From Bacteroidales bacterium UBA3764 (GTDB lineage: Bacteria; Bacteroidota; Bacteroidia; Bacteroidales; UBA932), in NCBI GenBank assembly GCA_002371115.1, contig DFFY01000092.1, positions 5,048-48,010 on the forward strand: DNA of 42,963 bases, written 5' to 3'. The position numbers and the translations under genes were made by a program. Below the pieces are notes generated by a model. The model saw only the letters and a list, made by a program, of their open reading frames with translations, searched no databases and had not been told where the DNA came from. How positions within the stretch are numbered: the first letter of the stretch is position 1; each line of letters begins with the position of its first letter. Below, in pieces: positions 34,319 through 42,284 of this stretch.

Positions 34319-35176
34319 ATGAAAAAATGGACGCTTAGTTTATTGTTGCTGCTGTGGGCGTGGCTGTTGCCGGCCCAGAATACGGCCATGCTCTTCCTGC
34401 CGGTGAACCGCGACGCGGCTACGGTGGGCGGTACGCAAGCCCTTTCTTCCCTGTATAATCCGGCTGCCATCCCCTTCACGGGGAGCGACGTCCAGCTGTC
34501 TTACCAGCGTTGGGCACCGTCGGTGGCCAAGGCCAACCATATTAACCTGCTGTCGGGAATCCGTATAGGCAAGCGCTTCGGCTTGGGTTTGACGGTGAGC
34601 TATCAGATGGGCGAGGACTTTGCCCTGCCCGATGGCTCCTTCTTTATGCCGTCAGAACTGCTGGCGGGCCTGGGTGCCGGTTTTGCCTTTTCGGATTTCC
34701 TGTCGATAGGCGTCAACGCCAAGTACGCCCGTCAGAGGCTTACGAATGAAGTTGCGTATCAGGCGTTTGCGGCCGACGCTTTTCTCCTGTTCAAGATGGC
34801 CGGTTTCAAGGCGACGGCCGGTGTGGCTTCGCTGGGAACTCCGGTAAAGACTGCCAGCGGCAGCCGCTATGCATTGCCTTCATCGGCAAAGATAGGCGCA
34901 GGATATGGCTTTGGCATCGGCCTTTCTTTACAGGCCGATGCGGATATTTATTTTGACGGTGGCTTTTCGGTGGCAGGCGGTGTGCAATATGCCTGGAAGG
35001 ACATGCTCTTTGCCCGTGCGGGGTACCATTATGGCTCCGCTACGTCACCAGTGCCTTCTTTTGTGGCACTGGGTTTGGGCGTGAAGTTTGTTGGTTTCCA
35101 CCTGGACGTGAGCTATTTAACCGCTTCTCAGGCGCTGGGGAACAGTTTTACCCTTGGCGTCGGGTATGCTTTTTGA
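34319..35176 (+). CDS. PorV/PorQ-like outer membrane beta-barrel protein, second copy
   Basis: 285 residues with signal peptide (cleavage near LPA-QN). Colinear with the protein at 15269: LYNPAAIPF near the N-terminus, QLSYQRWAPS, RIGKRFGLGL, MLFARAGYHYGS, GLGVKFVGFHLDVSYLTASQALGNS and a terminal aromatic residue. The two are clear paralogues. This one has its own promoter and so would be expressed whatever the inversion state, whereas the operon A copy should follow operon A. May be the housekeeping member; PorV versus PorQ unresolved. Confidence 0.75.
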   Translation: MKKWTLSLLLLLWAWLLPAQNTAMLFLPVNRDAATVGGTQALSSLYNPAAIPFTGSDVQLSYQRWAPSVAKANHINLLSGIRIGKRFGLGLTVSYQMGEDFALPDGSFFMPSELLAGLGAGFAFSDFLSIGVNAKYARQRLTNEVAYQAFAADAFLLFKMAGFKATAGVASLGTPVKTASGSRYALPSSAKIGAGYGFGIGLSLQADADIYFDGGFSVAGGVQYAWKDMLFARAGYHYGSATSPVPSFVALGLGVKFVGFHLDVSYLTASQALGNSFTLGVGYAF

Positions 35177-35203
35177 GATTCTTCGACTACGCTCAGAATG
35201 ACA
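35176..35203 (-). repeat. Dispersed intergenic repeat (TGTCATTCTGAGC family)
   Basis: On the minus strand TGTCATTCTGAGCGTAGTCG, then AAGAATCT. It begins at the stop codon of the PorV-like gene. Relatives at 36857, 39496, 41199, 41613, 41649 and 42231. Confidence 0.8.
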
Positions 35204-35210
35204 GTTTAGC

Positions 35211-36395
35211 TTACCAGAGGAAGTTGTTGAACGGGTATCGGCCCGCATGAATCTCCGCGACAATTTTGTATAAATCGTTGCGGAGTTTTTCTATGCCTAT
35301 CTTTTCCCGGGCGCTGATGAAGATGCAGGGTGTTTTTTCGCTGGCTATCCAACTGCTCTTGAGTTCTTCCAACGTGCGGTTGATGGCCTGCTTGGGCTGG
35401 AGGGAGAATTCGTCGTAGGGCTCGTAGGTGTAGGCATCCACTTTGTTGAACACTACGTATACGGGCTTGTTGGCGGCGCCAATGTCCCTGAGCGTCTGTT
35501 CTACAACAGCCATCTGCTCCTCGAAGTCCGGGTGGGAGATGTCCACTACATGCACCAGTACATCGGCTTCGCGGACCTCGTCCAGGGTACTTTTGAAGGC
35601 CTCTACCAACTGGGTGGGTAGTTTGCGGATGAAGCCTACGGTGTCGCTCAGGAGGAACGGGACGTTCTCGATGACCACCTTGCGGACGGTGGTGTCCAGC
35701 GTGGCGAAGAGCTTGTTCTCTGCAAATACGTCGGATTTGGCCAGGAGGTTCATCAGGGTGCTCTTCCCTACGTTGGTATACCCCACCAGGGCCAGACGCA
35801 CCAGAGAGCCTCTGTTGCCCCTTTGCGTGGCCATCTGCTTGTCCACCTTCTTCAGGTCTTCCTTGAGCTTGGAAATGCGCTGTTTCACAATACGGCGGTC
35901 AATCTCTATCTGGGTTTCACCCATGCCGCCGCGGGTGCCCATGCCGCCGCGCTGGCGCTCCAGGTGGGTCCACATGCCCGCCAGGCGGGGCAGCATGTAG
36001 TTGTAGTGGGCCAGTTCCACCTGCATTTTGGCGTAGGAGGTTTTGGCCCGCTGGGCAAAGATTTCCAGGATAAGGCTGGTACGGTCTATCACATCTGAGC
36101 AGGCAATCACCTTTTCTATATTGCGCTGCTGCATGCCCGTAAGTTCATCGTCAAAAATGACGTACTCAATCTCGTTTTCCTGGCAGTATTCCTTGATTTC
36201 CTCCAGCTTTCCCGGGCCGATATAGGTAGCTTTGTCCGGCCGGTCCAGGCGCTGGGTAAAGAATTTGTCGCCTTCCGCCCCGGCGGTTTCCGCCAGGAAC
36301 TTCAGTTCTTCCAGGTATTCCTGTACTTTGCGCTCGCCGCCTTTTTCCAGAATTACACCCACGAAGACGGCTTTGTTGGTCTTGAATTCACTCAT
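35211..36395 (-). CDS. hflX: Ribosome-associated GTPase HflX
   Basis: 394 residues. N-terminal HflX domain with YIGPGKLEEI (58-67) and DDELTGMQQRNIE (82-94), a glycine-rich RGGMGTRGGMGETQ segment (149-162), a coiled coil (~165-192) and the GTPase domain: GYTNVGKST (205-213), DTVGFIRKLP (251-260) and NKVD (~325). HflX binds the large ribosomal subunit and rescues stalled or heat-damaged ribosomes. Divergent from ybeY, with back-to-back promoters in 40 bp. Confidence 0.95.
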   Translation of the reverse strand: MSEFKTNKAVFVGVILEKGGERKVQEYLEELKFLAETAGAEGDKFFTQRLDRPDKATYIGPGKLEEIKEYCQENEIEYVIFDDELTGMQQRNIEKVIACSDVIDRTSLILEIFAQRAKTSYAKMQVELAHYNYMLPRLAGMWTHLERQRGGMGTRGGMGETQIEIDRRIVKQRISKLKEDLKKVDKQMATQRGNRGSLVRLALVGYTNVGKSTLMNLLAKSDVFAENKLFATLDTTVRKVVIENVPFLLSDTVGFIRKLPTQLVEAFKSTLDEVREADVLVHVVDISHPDFEEQMAVVEQTLRDIGAANKPVYVVFNKVDAYTYEPYDEFSLQPKQAINRTLEELKSSWIASEKTPCIFISAREKIGIEKLRNDLYKIVAEIHAGRYPFNNFLW

Positions 36396-36401
36396 ATTGT
36401 C

Positions 36402-36420
36402 GCAAATTTAGTAAATTTGC
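36402..36420. promoter_or_regulatory. Back-to-back -7 boxes of hflX and ybeY
   Basis: TAAATTTGC occurs on the minus strand (36402-36410) and on the plus strand (36412-36420). Each fits TAnnTTTG and faces its own gene, 6 bp before the hflX ATG and 15 bp before the ybeY ATG. Both genes share this 40-bp gap, and hflX is probably leaderless. Confidence 0.65.
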
Positions 36421-36435
36421 AGCAAATTTTTGGCT

Positions 36436-36855
36436 ATGGTCAGTTATTTCACGCAAGATTGCAAGTTTACGTTCAAGGACAAGCGGCTCACTTCCCGTTG
36501 GCTCAAGTTTGTGGCGGAGAGCGAGGCCAAACGTCTCGGCGATATTTCGGTAATATTTTGTTCCGATAATTATATTTTGGATGTCAATATAAAATATCTG
36601 AAACACGATTATTATACGGACATCATCACCTTCGACTATTGCGAGGGAAACCGCCTTTCCGGAGACCTGTTCATCAGCGTGGATTCCGTGCGCGAGAACG
36701 CTGCTTTCTACGGGACGGAGTTTGCGGATGAGCTCAACCGTGTTATCGTCCATGGCGTGCTGCACCTCATTGGGTACGATGACCATACGGAGGAGGATAT
36801 TGCCGTCATGCGCGAGAAGGAGAACTATTACCTCTCCCAGCGTCCCAATATCTAA
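36436..36855 (+). CDS. ybeY: Endoribonuclease YbeY (rRNA maturation)
   Basis: 139 residues from ATG 36436; a TTG two codons earlier is in frame but less likely. The metal site HGVLHLIGYDDH (106-117) is the YbeY signature, with one extra aspartate relative to the common GYDH form. TDIITFDY (61-68) is the conserved strand before it. YbeY is a single-strand RNase needed for 16S rRNA 3' end processing and 70S quality control. Confidence 0.93.
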   Translation: MVSYFTQDCKFTFKDKRLTSRWLKFVAESEAKRLGDISVIFCSDNYILDVNIKYLKHDYYTDIITFDYCEGNRLSGDLFISVDSVRENAAFYGTEFADELNRVIVHGVLHLIGYDDHTEEDIAVMREKENYYLSQRPNI

Positions 36856-36856
36856 T

Positions 36857-36883
36857 TGTCATTCTGAGCAAAGCGAAGAATCT
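36857..36883 (+). repeat. Dispersed intergenic repeat
   Basis: TGTCATTCTGAGCAAAGCGA followed by AGAATCT, filling the gap between the ybeY stop and the mnmG start. Confidence 0.85.
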
Positions 36884-36885
36884 AT

Positions 36886-38754
36886 ATGAATAATTCCTTC
36901 GATGTCATAGTGATTGGCGGTGGCCATGCCGGCTGTGAAGCGGCGATGGCTGCTGCGGGTATGGGTTCTTCCGTGCTGCTGCTTACACCGGACCTGAACG
37001 GCCTGGCCAAGATGAGTTGCAATCCGGCGGTGGGTGGCATTGCCAAAGGGCAGATCGTTCGGGAGATTGACGCGTTGGGCGGTTACTCCGCTTTGGTGAC
37101 GGACGCCGCCACCCTTCAGTTCCGCATGCTCAACCGTTCCAAGGGGCCGGCCATGTGGAGTCCGCGCGCACAGTGCGACAAACAACTTTTTTCTGCCACG
37201 TGGCTCAATTTTCTCCTAAGTAATTCAAAATTAAGAATTTACGCGGATTTTGCCGCCGATTTTCTCTTTGAGAATCAAAATATTTCGGCTGTTCGTACAG
37301 TTACAGGAGCAATTTTTTACGCACGCGCCTTTATTTTGACGGCCGGAACCTTCCTGAACGGCAAGATGTATATTGGCCAGCATTCCTTCGAAGGCGGCCG
37401 CATTGGCGAAAAAGCGTCTTACGGAATTTCGGATCAACTGGCGTCGCTGGGTATTCCCACGGCCCGGATGAAAACGGGAACACCTCCGCGCATCGACTTC
37501 CGTTCGGTGGATATTTCCCGCTTTCAGCGGCAGGCCGGGGATGCCGAGCCGGAGCGGTTTTCCTTCCTCAATGTGCCTTCTGCGGTGCAGGACGGTGGTT
37601 CCCAGATGGACTGCTATCTGCTGCATACCAACGAGAAGGTGCATGACATCCTGCGCACAGGCTTTGACCGCTCTCCCCTTTTTACGGGCATGATTCACGG
37701 AAAAGGGCCGCGTTATTGCCCCAGCATTGAGGACAAGCTTCGCACCTTTGCCGATAAAGACTCGCACCAGCTTTTCCTGGAGCCAGAGGGACGTCACTCC
37801 CCCGAATATTACCTGCAGGGCTTCTCCTCTTCCCTTCCGCTGGAAGTTCAGTTGGAGGCCATGCACGCCATCGAGGGCCTGGAAAATGCCGTCGTATTTA
37901 AGCCTGCGTATGCGGTGGAATACGACTATTTTGACCCGCAGTATTTGCATTTTTCGCTGCGTTCCAAGGTAGTGGAAAACCTTTTCCTGGCCGGTCAGGT
38001 GAACGGTACCACCGGTTATGAGGAAGCTGCTGCCCAGGGCATAGTGGCGGGTATGAATGCACATCTTTGGCTATGTGAGAAGGAACCTATGGTACTCCGA
38101 CGGGACCAGGCGTATATCGGGGTCCTCATTGACGACCTTATCAATAAAGGCGTGGATGAGCCGTATCGTATGTTTACCTCGCGGGCGGAATATCGCATTT
38201 TGTTGCGGCAGGACAATGCGGACTTTAGGCTTACAGCGCTTTCGCATGAGCTGGGCCTGGTTAGCGAGGAGCGTTATGCTTCGATGATGCGCAAGCAAGA
38301 GGCGGTGGAATCGCTCGCTGAGCTTTGTAGAAATACAAAAGTTAAGCCTGCTTCCGTGAATCCTTATCTTGAGTCTGTGGGCTCTACTCCCCTTTCTGAG
38401 GGCAAACATGTGGAGGATTTGGTTGCTCGACCGGAGCTTTCTCTGCGCGAAATTTTGAATTTTGTTCCACGTGGAACACGAGGCGATTATTCCACGGAGG
38501 TAATTACGGCTGTGGAAGTGGCCATCAAGTATGCGGGCTACATTGAACGTGAGAAACTGCAGGCGGAGAAGAATGCGCGGCTGGAGTATATCCGAATTCC
38601 GGCAGACTTTGACTTTGACCAAATCCAGAGTTTGTCCATTGAATGCCGACAGAAGCTGAAAAGATATAAGCCTGAGACCATCGCCCAGGCTTCCCGTATT
38701 TCTGGGGTCTCCCCCGCCGATATTTCTGTTCTCTTAGTCTATTTCGGCCGCTAA
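36886..38754 (+). CDS. mnmG: tRNA uridine-5-carboxymethylaminomethyl(34) synthesis enzyme MnmG (GidA)
   Basis: 622 residues. FAD-binding GGGHAGCEAA (11-20), then SCNPAVGGIAKGQIVREIDA (45-64), the family signatures, and KTGTPPRID (~198). The C-terminal helical domain ends GVSPADISVLLVYFGR. With MnmE, it modifies the wobble uridine of several tRNAs. A perfect parS-like palindrome lies inside the coding sequence at 38463-38478, encoding VPRGT. Bases 37200-37330 are more AT-rich than the rest, without breaking the frame. Confidence 0.97.
   Translation: MNNSFDVIVIGGGHAGCEAAMAAAGMGSSVLLLTPDLNGLAKMSCNPAVGGIAKGQIVREIDALGGYSALVTDAATLQFRMLNRSKGPAMWSPRAQCDKQLFSATWLNFLLSNSKLRIYADFAADFLFENQNISAVRTVTGAIFYARAFILTAGTFLNGKMYIGQHSFEGGRIGEKASYGISDQLASLGIPTARMKTGTPPRIDFRSVDISRFQRQAGDAEPERFSFLNVPSAVQDGGSQMDCYLLHTNEKVHDILRTGFDRSPLFTGMIHGKGPRYCPSIEDKLRTFADKDSHQLFLEPEGRHSPEYYLQGFSSSLPLEVQLEAMHAIEGLENAVVFKPAYAVEYDYFDPQYLHFSLRSKVVENLFLAGQVNGTTGYEEAAAQGIVAGMNAHLWLCEKEPMVLRRDQAYIGVLIDDLINKGVDEPYRMFTSRAEYRILLRQDNADFRLTALSHELGLVSEERYASMMRKQEAVESLAELCRNTKVKPASVNPYLESVGSTPLSEGKHVEDLVARPELSLREILNFVPRGTRGDYSTEVITAVEVAIKYAGYIEREKLQAEKNARLEYIRIPADFDFDQIQSLSIECRQKLKRYKPETIAQASRISGVSPADISVLLVYFGR
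38463..38478. promoter_or_regulatory. parS-like site 1, inside mnmG
   Basis: TGTTCCACGTGGAACA, a perfect 16-bp palindrome that fits the conserved chromosomal parS pattern (TGTTNCACGTGNAACA), the loading site of ParB. It is in coding sequence. An identical copy lies 283 bp further on. Confidence 0.85.
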
Positions 38755-38761
38755 ATAAAAA

Positions 38762-38777
38762 TGTTCCACGTGGAACA
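38762..38777. promoter_or_regulatory. parS-like site 2, just after mnmG
   Basis: The same perfect palindrome TGTTCCACGTGGAACA, 7 bp after the mnmG stop. Two exact 16-bp copies in 315 bp are not expected by chance. Clusters of parS usually lie near oriC; no parAB or oriC is seen in this window. Confidence 0.88.
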
Positions 38778-38900
38778 AACGCATCCGCGTTTGTTCAGAA
38801 GACTTCGTCTAACTGGGGGCCTAATCCCCCAGACCCCCTGGGTCGCTACGCTCCGAAACTGCGTTGAAGACGCGTCGTCATTGCCAACCTGATTGGCAAT
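38778..38900. repeat. Intergenic hairpins between mnmG and ruvA
   Basis: Two inverted repeats: CTGGGGG...CCCCCAG around 38815-38832, and ATTGCCAA-CCTGA-TTGGCAAT (38880-38900), which ends at the ruvA stop. The first may end the mnmG transcript, though no T-run follows. The second is another repeat type, starting GTCATTGCC. Confidence 0.5.
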
Positions 38901-39488
38901 CTACAGCCGCTGTAGGGCGGCTTTGATGATGTCCTCGACTTTGGCGCTCGGATTTTCTTTGAGGATGCCGGGCATCACCTTGCTGATGTTGGCCTTGGAG
39001 AAGCCCAGCATGGTAAGAGCGGTTGTTGCCTCTTCCACCACGGCGGAATTGTCTGCTTTGAAGATGGCGGGCGACTCTGCTCCCTCCCCCTTTGCCACTT
39101 TGTCCTTTAACTCCAAAATGAGTCGCTGAGCACTCTTGAGGCCGATCCCCTTTACGCTCTTGATGCGGTTGACGTCCCCTGCCAGGATGGCCTGACGGAT
39201 TTCCTCCGAGGTAAGCGTAGAGAGCATCATGCGGGCGGATGCTACGCCAATGCCGGATACACCGATGAGCAGGCGGAAGAGTTCCCGTTCGTCTTTGGTG
39301 GCAAAGCCGTAATAGAGTTCTTCGTCCTCGCGGATGTAATGGTGGATGTAAGCTACGGCCTGCGTTGCCAGTTGGAAGGCTTCGTAGGTTTGCAGGGAAA
39401 TGAGGATACTGTATCCAATCCCGTGGTTCTCCAGAATGAGTTCCGTAGGAGTTAATTCAATGATTTGTCCTTTAATATAGTCTATCAT
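38901..39488 (-). CDS. ruvA: Holliday junction helicase subunit RuvA
   Basis: 195 residues. N-terminal OB fold (MIDYIKGQIIELTPTELILE, then GIGYSILISL), two helix-hairpin-helix motifs in the middle (LIGVSGIGVASARMML ~73-88 and IKSVKGIGLKSAQRLILEL ~108-126) and a short C-terminal domain (~150-195) that contacts RuvB. Tetramers bind Holliday junctions and guide RuvB-driven branch migration. No ruvB in the window, usual for Bacteroidetes. Confidence 0.96.
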   Translation of the reverse strand: MIDYIKGQIIELTPTELILENHGIGYSILISLQTYEAFQLATQAVAYIHHYIREDEELYYGFATKDERELFRLLIGVSGIGVASARMMLSTLTSEEIRQAILAGDVNRIKSVKGIGLKSAQRLILELKDKVAKGEGAESPAIFKADNSAVVEEATTALTMLGFSKANISKVMPGILKENPSAKVEDIIKAALQRL

Positions 39489-39495
39489 AGGTATA

Positions 39496-39523
39496 AGATT
39501 CTTCGACTTCGCTCAGAATGACA
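39496..39523 (-). repeat. Dispersed intergenic repeat
   Basis: On the minus strand TGTCATTCTGAGCGAAGTCG, then AAGAATCT, upstream of ruvA and between it and the sufS promoter. Confidence 0.85.
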
Positions 39524-39545
39524 TCAATTATTGAGCAAAAATATG

Positions 39546-39554
39546 TAAATTTGC
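39546..39554 (+). promoter_or_regulatory. -7 box of the suf genes
   Basis: TAAATTTGC, a perfect -7 box, 16 bp before the sufS ATG. The -33 region is weak (TTATTG at about 13 bp). Confidence 0.55.
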
Positions 39555-39570
39555 AGACTTATCCAAAGAT

Positions 39571-40788
39571 ATGGTAGAAGAGATTCGCAAACAGTTCCCC
39601 GCCCTTTCCGCACAGGTGTACGGCAAGCCGCTGGTGTATCTGGACAACGCTGCATCGTCCCAGCGGCCGCAGGCGGTGATTGACGCCTGGACACAGTCCG
39701 TGCTGGCCGGGAACGCGAATATCCACCGCGCCGTGCATTACCTGGCCGGCGTGGCTACGGAGGCCTACGAAGGCGCCCGCGATAGCGTGCAAGCTTTTCT
39801 CAATGCGCCCAGCCGGGAAGAAATTGTTTTCACTTCCGGCGCCACTGCTGCCGTGAACCTGGTAGCGTCGTCCTTCGGTGAAGCGTTCATTGGCGAGGGG
39901 GATGAGGTGCTTGTTTCTGTCGCGGAGCATCACTCTAACATCGTCCCCTGGCAGCTGGTTTGCGAGCGAAAAAATGCCACGCTGAAAGTCCTTGACATTC
40001 ACGAAAATGGCACCCTGGCGGTCGAGGATGTGGAAAAATTGCTTTCTCAGCGCACTAAAATTGTGGCTATCTCTCACATTTCCAATGTGTTAGGCCTTGT
40101 TAACCCGGTGCGTGAAATTGTTGCTGTTTGTCACAAACACGGCATTCCGGTGCTGGTGGACGGAGCGCAAGGAATCGTCCATGAGCAGGTGGATGTTCAG
40201 GCGCTGGACTGTGACTTTTATGTTTTCTCCGGGCACAAACTTTATGCGGCTACCGGAACGGGCGTGCTTTACGGAAAGCGTCGTTGGCTGGATGCCATGC
40301 CTCCATACATGGGCGGCGGCGAGATGATCAAAAGCGTGAGCTTTGCCAAAACCACCTACGCTCCCCTGCCGGAAAAATTTGAGGCCGGTACGCAAAATTT
40401 CAACGGTGTTCCCACCCTGGTGCCAGCCATCCGTTTTGTGCAAGCTTCCCGTGCCGATGCAGACGTCCAGAAGGAACAGGCCGCCATTACGGAATATATT
40501 TACACGAAACTAACTGAGGATGAGCGAATTACGCTTTATGGAACGGCGTTGGAATGCAAGATTCCGCTCTTCTCTTTTGCTGTGAAAGGCGCTCATCATG
40601 AGGACCTTGCGCTCATTATGGACAAGATGGGCATTGCTCTTCGTTCCGGCCAAATGTGCGCGGAGCCGCTGATGGACCGCTTAGGCGTAACCGGCCTTCT
40701 GCGGGCTTCCTTCGCCCCGTACAATACGCTGGCGGAAGCCGAATATTTTATCAAATGCCTGAACCGGGCTATTGACATGTTGGTATGA
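39571..40788 (+). CDS. sufS: Cysteine desulfurase SufS
   Basis: 405 residues. PLP lysine K223 in SGHKLY, active-site cysteine C363 in RSGQMCAEP, and the N-terminal YLDNAASSQRP (23-33) plus NIHRAVHYLAG are group II (SufS-type) markers. It takes sulfur from cysteine and passes it to SufE for Fe-S cluster assembly. The sufE gene overlaps its end by 4 bp. SufBCD are not in the window. Confidence 0.95.
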   Translation: MVEEIRKQFPALSAQVYGKPLVYLDNAASSQRPQAVIDAWTQSVLAGNANIHRAVHYLAGVATEAYEGARDSVQAFLNAPSREEIVFTSGATAAVNLVASSFGEAFIGEGDEVLVSVAEHHSNIVPWQLVCERKNATLKVLDIHENGTLAVEDVEKLLSQRTKIVAISHISNVLGLVNPVREIVAVCHKHGIPVLVDGAQGIVHEQVDVQALDCDFYVFSGHKLYAATGTGVLYGKRRWLDAMPPYMGGGEMIKSVSFAKTTYAPLPEKFEAGTQNFNGVPTLVPAIRFVQASRADADVQKEQAAITEYIYTKLTEDERITLYGTALECKIPLFSFAVKGAHHEDLALIMDKMGIALRSGQMCAEPLMDRLGVTGLLRASFAPYNTLAEAEYFIKCLNRAIDMLV

Positions 40789-41198
40789 GTTTAGAAGAAA
40801 AGAAACAACAGATTATTGACGATTTCTCCATCTACGACGAGTGGTTGGACAAGTACGAGTATCTGATAGAATTGGGTAAGAACCTGGACGCCTTCCCGGA
40901 AGAGAAAAAGACCGAGGAGCGGCTCATCAAGGGCTGCCAGTCGCGCGTATGGCTGGACAGCGAGGAACGCGACGGCCGGCTGTATTTTACGGCCGACAGT
41001 GACGCCATCATCACCAAGGGCATCATTTCGCTGCTCATCAGCGTGTATTCCGGATGCACCAAGGAAGAGATTGCCGCGGACGATTTTGGCTTTGTGGCGG
41101 AAATCGGCCTCAAGGACAACCTCTCCCCTACCCGCGCCAACGGCCTGGTGTCCATGATTGAACGGATTAAAGAGCTGGCCGGTCAAGGCCGGCAATAA
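40785..41198 (+). CDS. sufE: Sulfur acceptor protein SufE
   Basis: 137 residues. The acceptor cysteine is C51 in IKGCQSRVW, the SufE signature, and the C-terminal half has LSPTRANGLVSMIERI. It receives persulfide from SufS and enhances its activity. The ATGA overlap with sufS suggests coupled translation and a 1:1 complex. Confidence 0.95.
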   Translation: MSLEEKKQQIIDDFSIYDEWLDKYEYLIELGKNLDAFPEEKKTEERLIKGCQSRVWLDSEERDGRLYFTADSDAIITKGIISLLISVYSGCTKEEIAADDFGFVAEIGLKDNLSPTRANGLVSMIERIKELAGQGRQ

Positions 41199-41226
41199 TG
41201 TCATTCTGAGCGAAGCCGAAGAATCT
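41199..41226 (+). repeat. Dispersed intergenic repeat
   Basis: TGTCATTCTGAGCGAAGCCG, then AAGAATCT, filling the whole gap between sufE and the next ATG. In this place it would be part of the suf transcript. Confidence 0.85.
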
Positions 41227-41227
41227 T

Positions 41228-41614
41228 ATGAGCGAAGAGAAAAAAGACATACTGACTGCGGAAGACGTGAAGGAGCTGCAACCCCTTTACGCGGCTGTGA
41301 TATCGGCCCTGAAGGAAGTCTATGACCCGGAGATTCCGGTGAATATCTACGACCTGGGGCTCATTTACGAGCTCACCATCAACAAGGCGCACGAGGTGTC
41401 CATCCTCATGACGTTTACGGCGCCCAATTGCCCCATGGCGGACCAGGTGATTGGCGAGGTGCAGCAGGGTGTGGAAGCCGTCCCGGGCGTTGCCAAATGC
41501 AGCATCGAGCTCACCTTTGAGCCGGAATGGGACCGAAGCATGCTCTCGGAAGAGGCCCGCGTGGAGCTGGGCCTGGACTATGAGGAAGATGACTATAGTA
41601 AACTCAATGATTGA
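41228..41614 (+). CDS. SufT-like MIP18/DUF59 family Fe-S assembly protein
   Basis: 128 residues. Family motif DPEIPVNIYDLGLIYEL (33-49), and TFTAPNCPMADQV with the conserved cysteine at about 68. Family members (SufT, PaaD, eukaryotic MIP18) help mature Fe-S proteins. Third gene of the suf group with sufS and sufE, 29 bp after sufE. The acidic tail is common in Bacteroidetes members. Confidence 0.9.
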   Translation: MSEEKKDILTAEDVKELQPLYAAVISALKEVYDPEIPVNIYDLGLIYELTINKAHEVSILMTFTAPNCPMADQVIGEVQQGVEAVPGVAKCSIELTFEPEWDRSMLSEEARVELGLDYEEDDYSKLND

Positions 41615-41685
41615 GATTTCTCGACTTCGCTCGAAATGACAAACATCCTGTCATTTCGACCGAACGAAGTGAGTGGAGAAATCTC
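41613..41685. repeat. Pair of dispersed repeats in inverted orientation
   Basis: Two units of the TGTCATT family face each other (41613-41641 minus, 41649-41685 plus). Their ends, GAGATTTCTC and GAGAAATCTC, pair perfectly, so the transcript can fold into a long hairpin. It separates the suf genes from folK and may act as terminator or stabiliser. Confidence 0.75.
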
Positions 41686-41694
41686 ATAACAGAT

Positions 41695-42177
41695 ATGGAA
41701 AGAATTAACGTATATTTGGGACTGGGGTCCAACCTGGGCGACCGGGACGTGAACCTCCTGCGGGCGGTGAACCTGCTGGACCAGGCGTTTGGCATGCATC
41801 CGGAACGTATTTCCCGGATTGTGGAAACGCCCGCCTGGGGCTTTGAGGGGCCGGATTTTCTGAACCTGTGCGTGCTGTACCGTCTCCCCCGCCTCGGGAC
41901 GCCCACGGAGCACGGCCTGGAGATTCTGCGGCAGGTGAAGGCCATTGAAAAAGCCATGGGGCGGGAAGAGGAGCCGCTTTTTGATGCCGATGGCCGGCGC
42001 GTGTACCACAACCGCCTCATTGACATCGATCTGCTTTGTTATGGTGCGGAAACCATTCACACAGAGGAGCTTACGGTTCCCCACCCGCTCATTGCGCAGC
42101 GGGACTTCGTAAAAAAGCCGTTGCTGGAAATTTCCAAACCGGAAATCCGCACGGCGTTTCCGGAAATTTTTGTGTAA
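41695..42177 (+). CDS. folK: HPPK, folate biosynthesis enzyme FolK
   Basis: 160 residues from ATG 41695; the frame is open upstream but that part is the intergenic repeat. GLGSNLGDRDVNLLRAV (9-25), ETPAWGFEGPDFLNLCV (~44-60) and NRLIDIDLLCYG (~107-118) are the HPPK signatures, with the metal-binding aspartates in DIDLL. It transfers pyrophosphate from ATP to 6-hydroxymethyl-dihydropterin. Confidence 0.94.
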   Translation: MERINVYLGLGSNLGDRDVNLLRAVNLLDQAFGMHPERISRIVETPAWGFEGPDFLNLCVLYRLPRLGTPTEHGLEILRQVKAIEKAMGREEEPLFDADGRRVYHNRLIDIDLLCYGAETIHTEELTVPHPLIAQRDFVKKPLLEISKPEIRTAFPEIFV

Positions 42178-42183
42178 ATTTGC
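42175..42183 (+). promoter_or_regulatory. Possible -7 box upstream of glyS
   Basis: TAAATTTGC overlapping the folK stop, 101 bp before the glyS ATG. Good match to TAnnTTTG but no clear -33 box. Confidence 0.4.
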
Positions 42184-42230
42184 AAGATAATGAGATATAC
42201 TCGGCCCATTGGGCCTCGGTATGACATCCC

Positions 42231-42259
42231 TGTCATTCCGAGCGAAGCGAGAGAATCTC
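42231..42259 (+). repeat. Dispersed intergenic repeat
   Basis: TGTCATTCCGAGCGAAGCGA, then GAGAATCTC, 25 bp before the glyS ATG. Confidence 0.85.
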
Positions 42260-42284
42260 ATAATTGAAAACAAACGTTATATAT

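Noticed and set aside
38762..38777. The mnmG-proximal palindrome as a terminator stem
   Set aside because: No loop and no T-run; the exact match to parS and the second identical copy inside mnmG are better explained by ParB binding.
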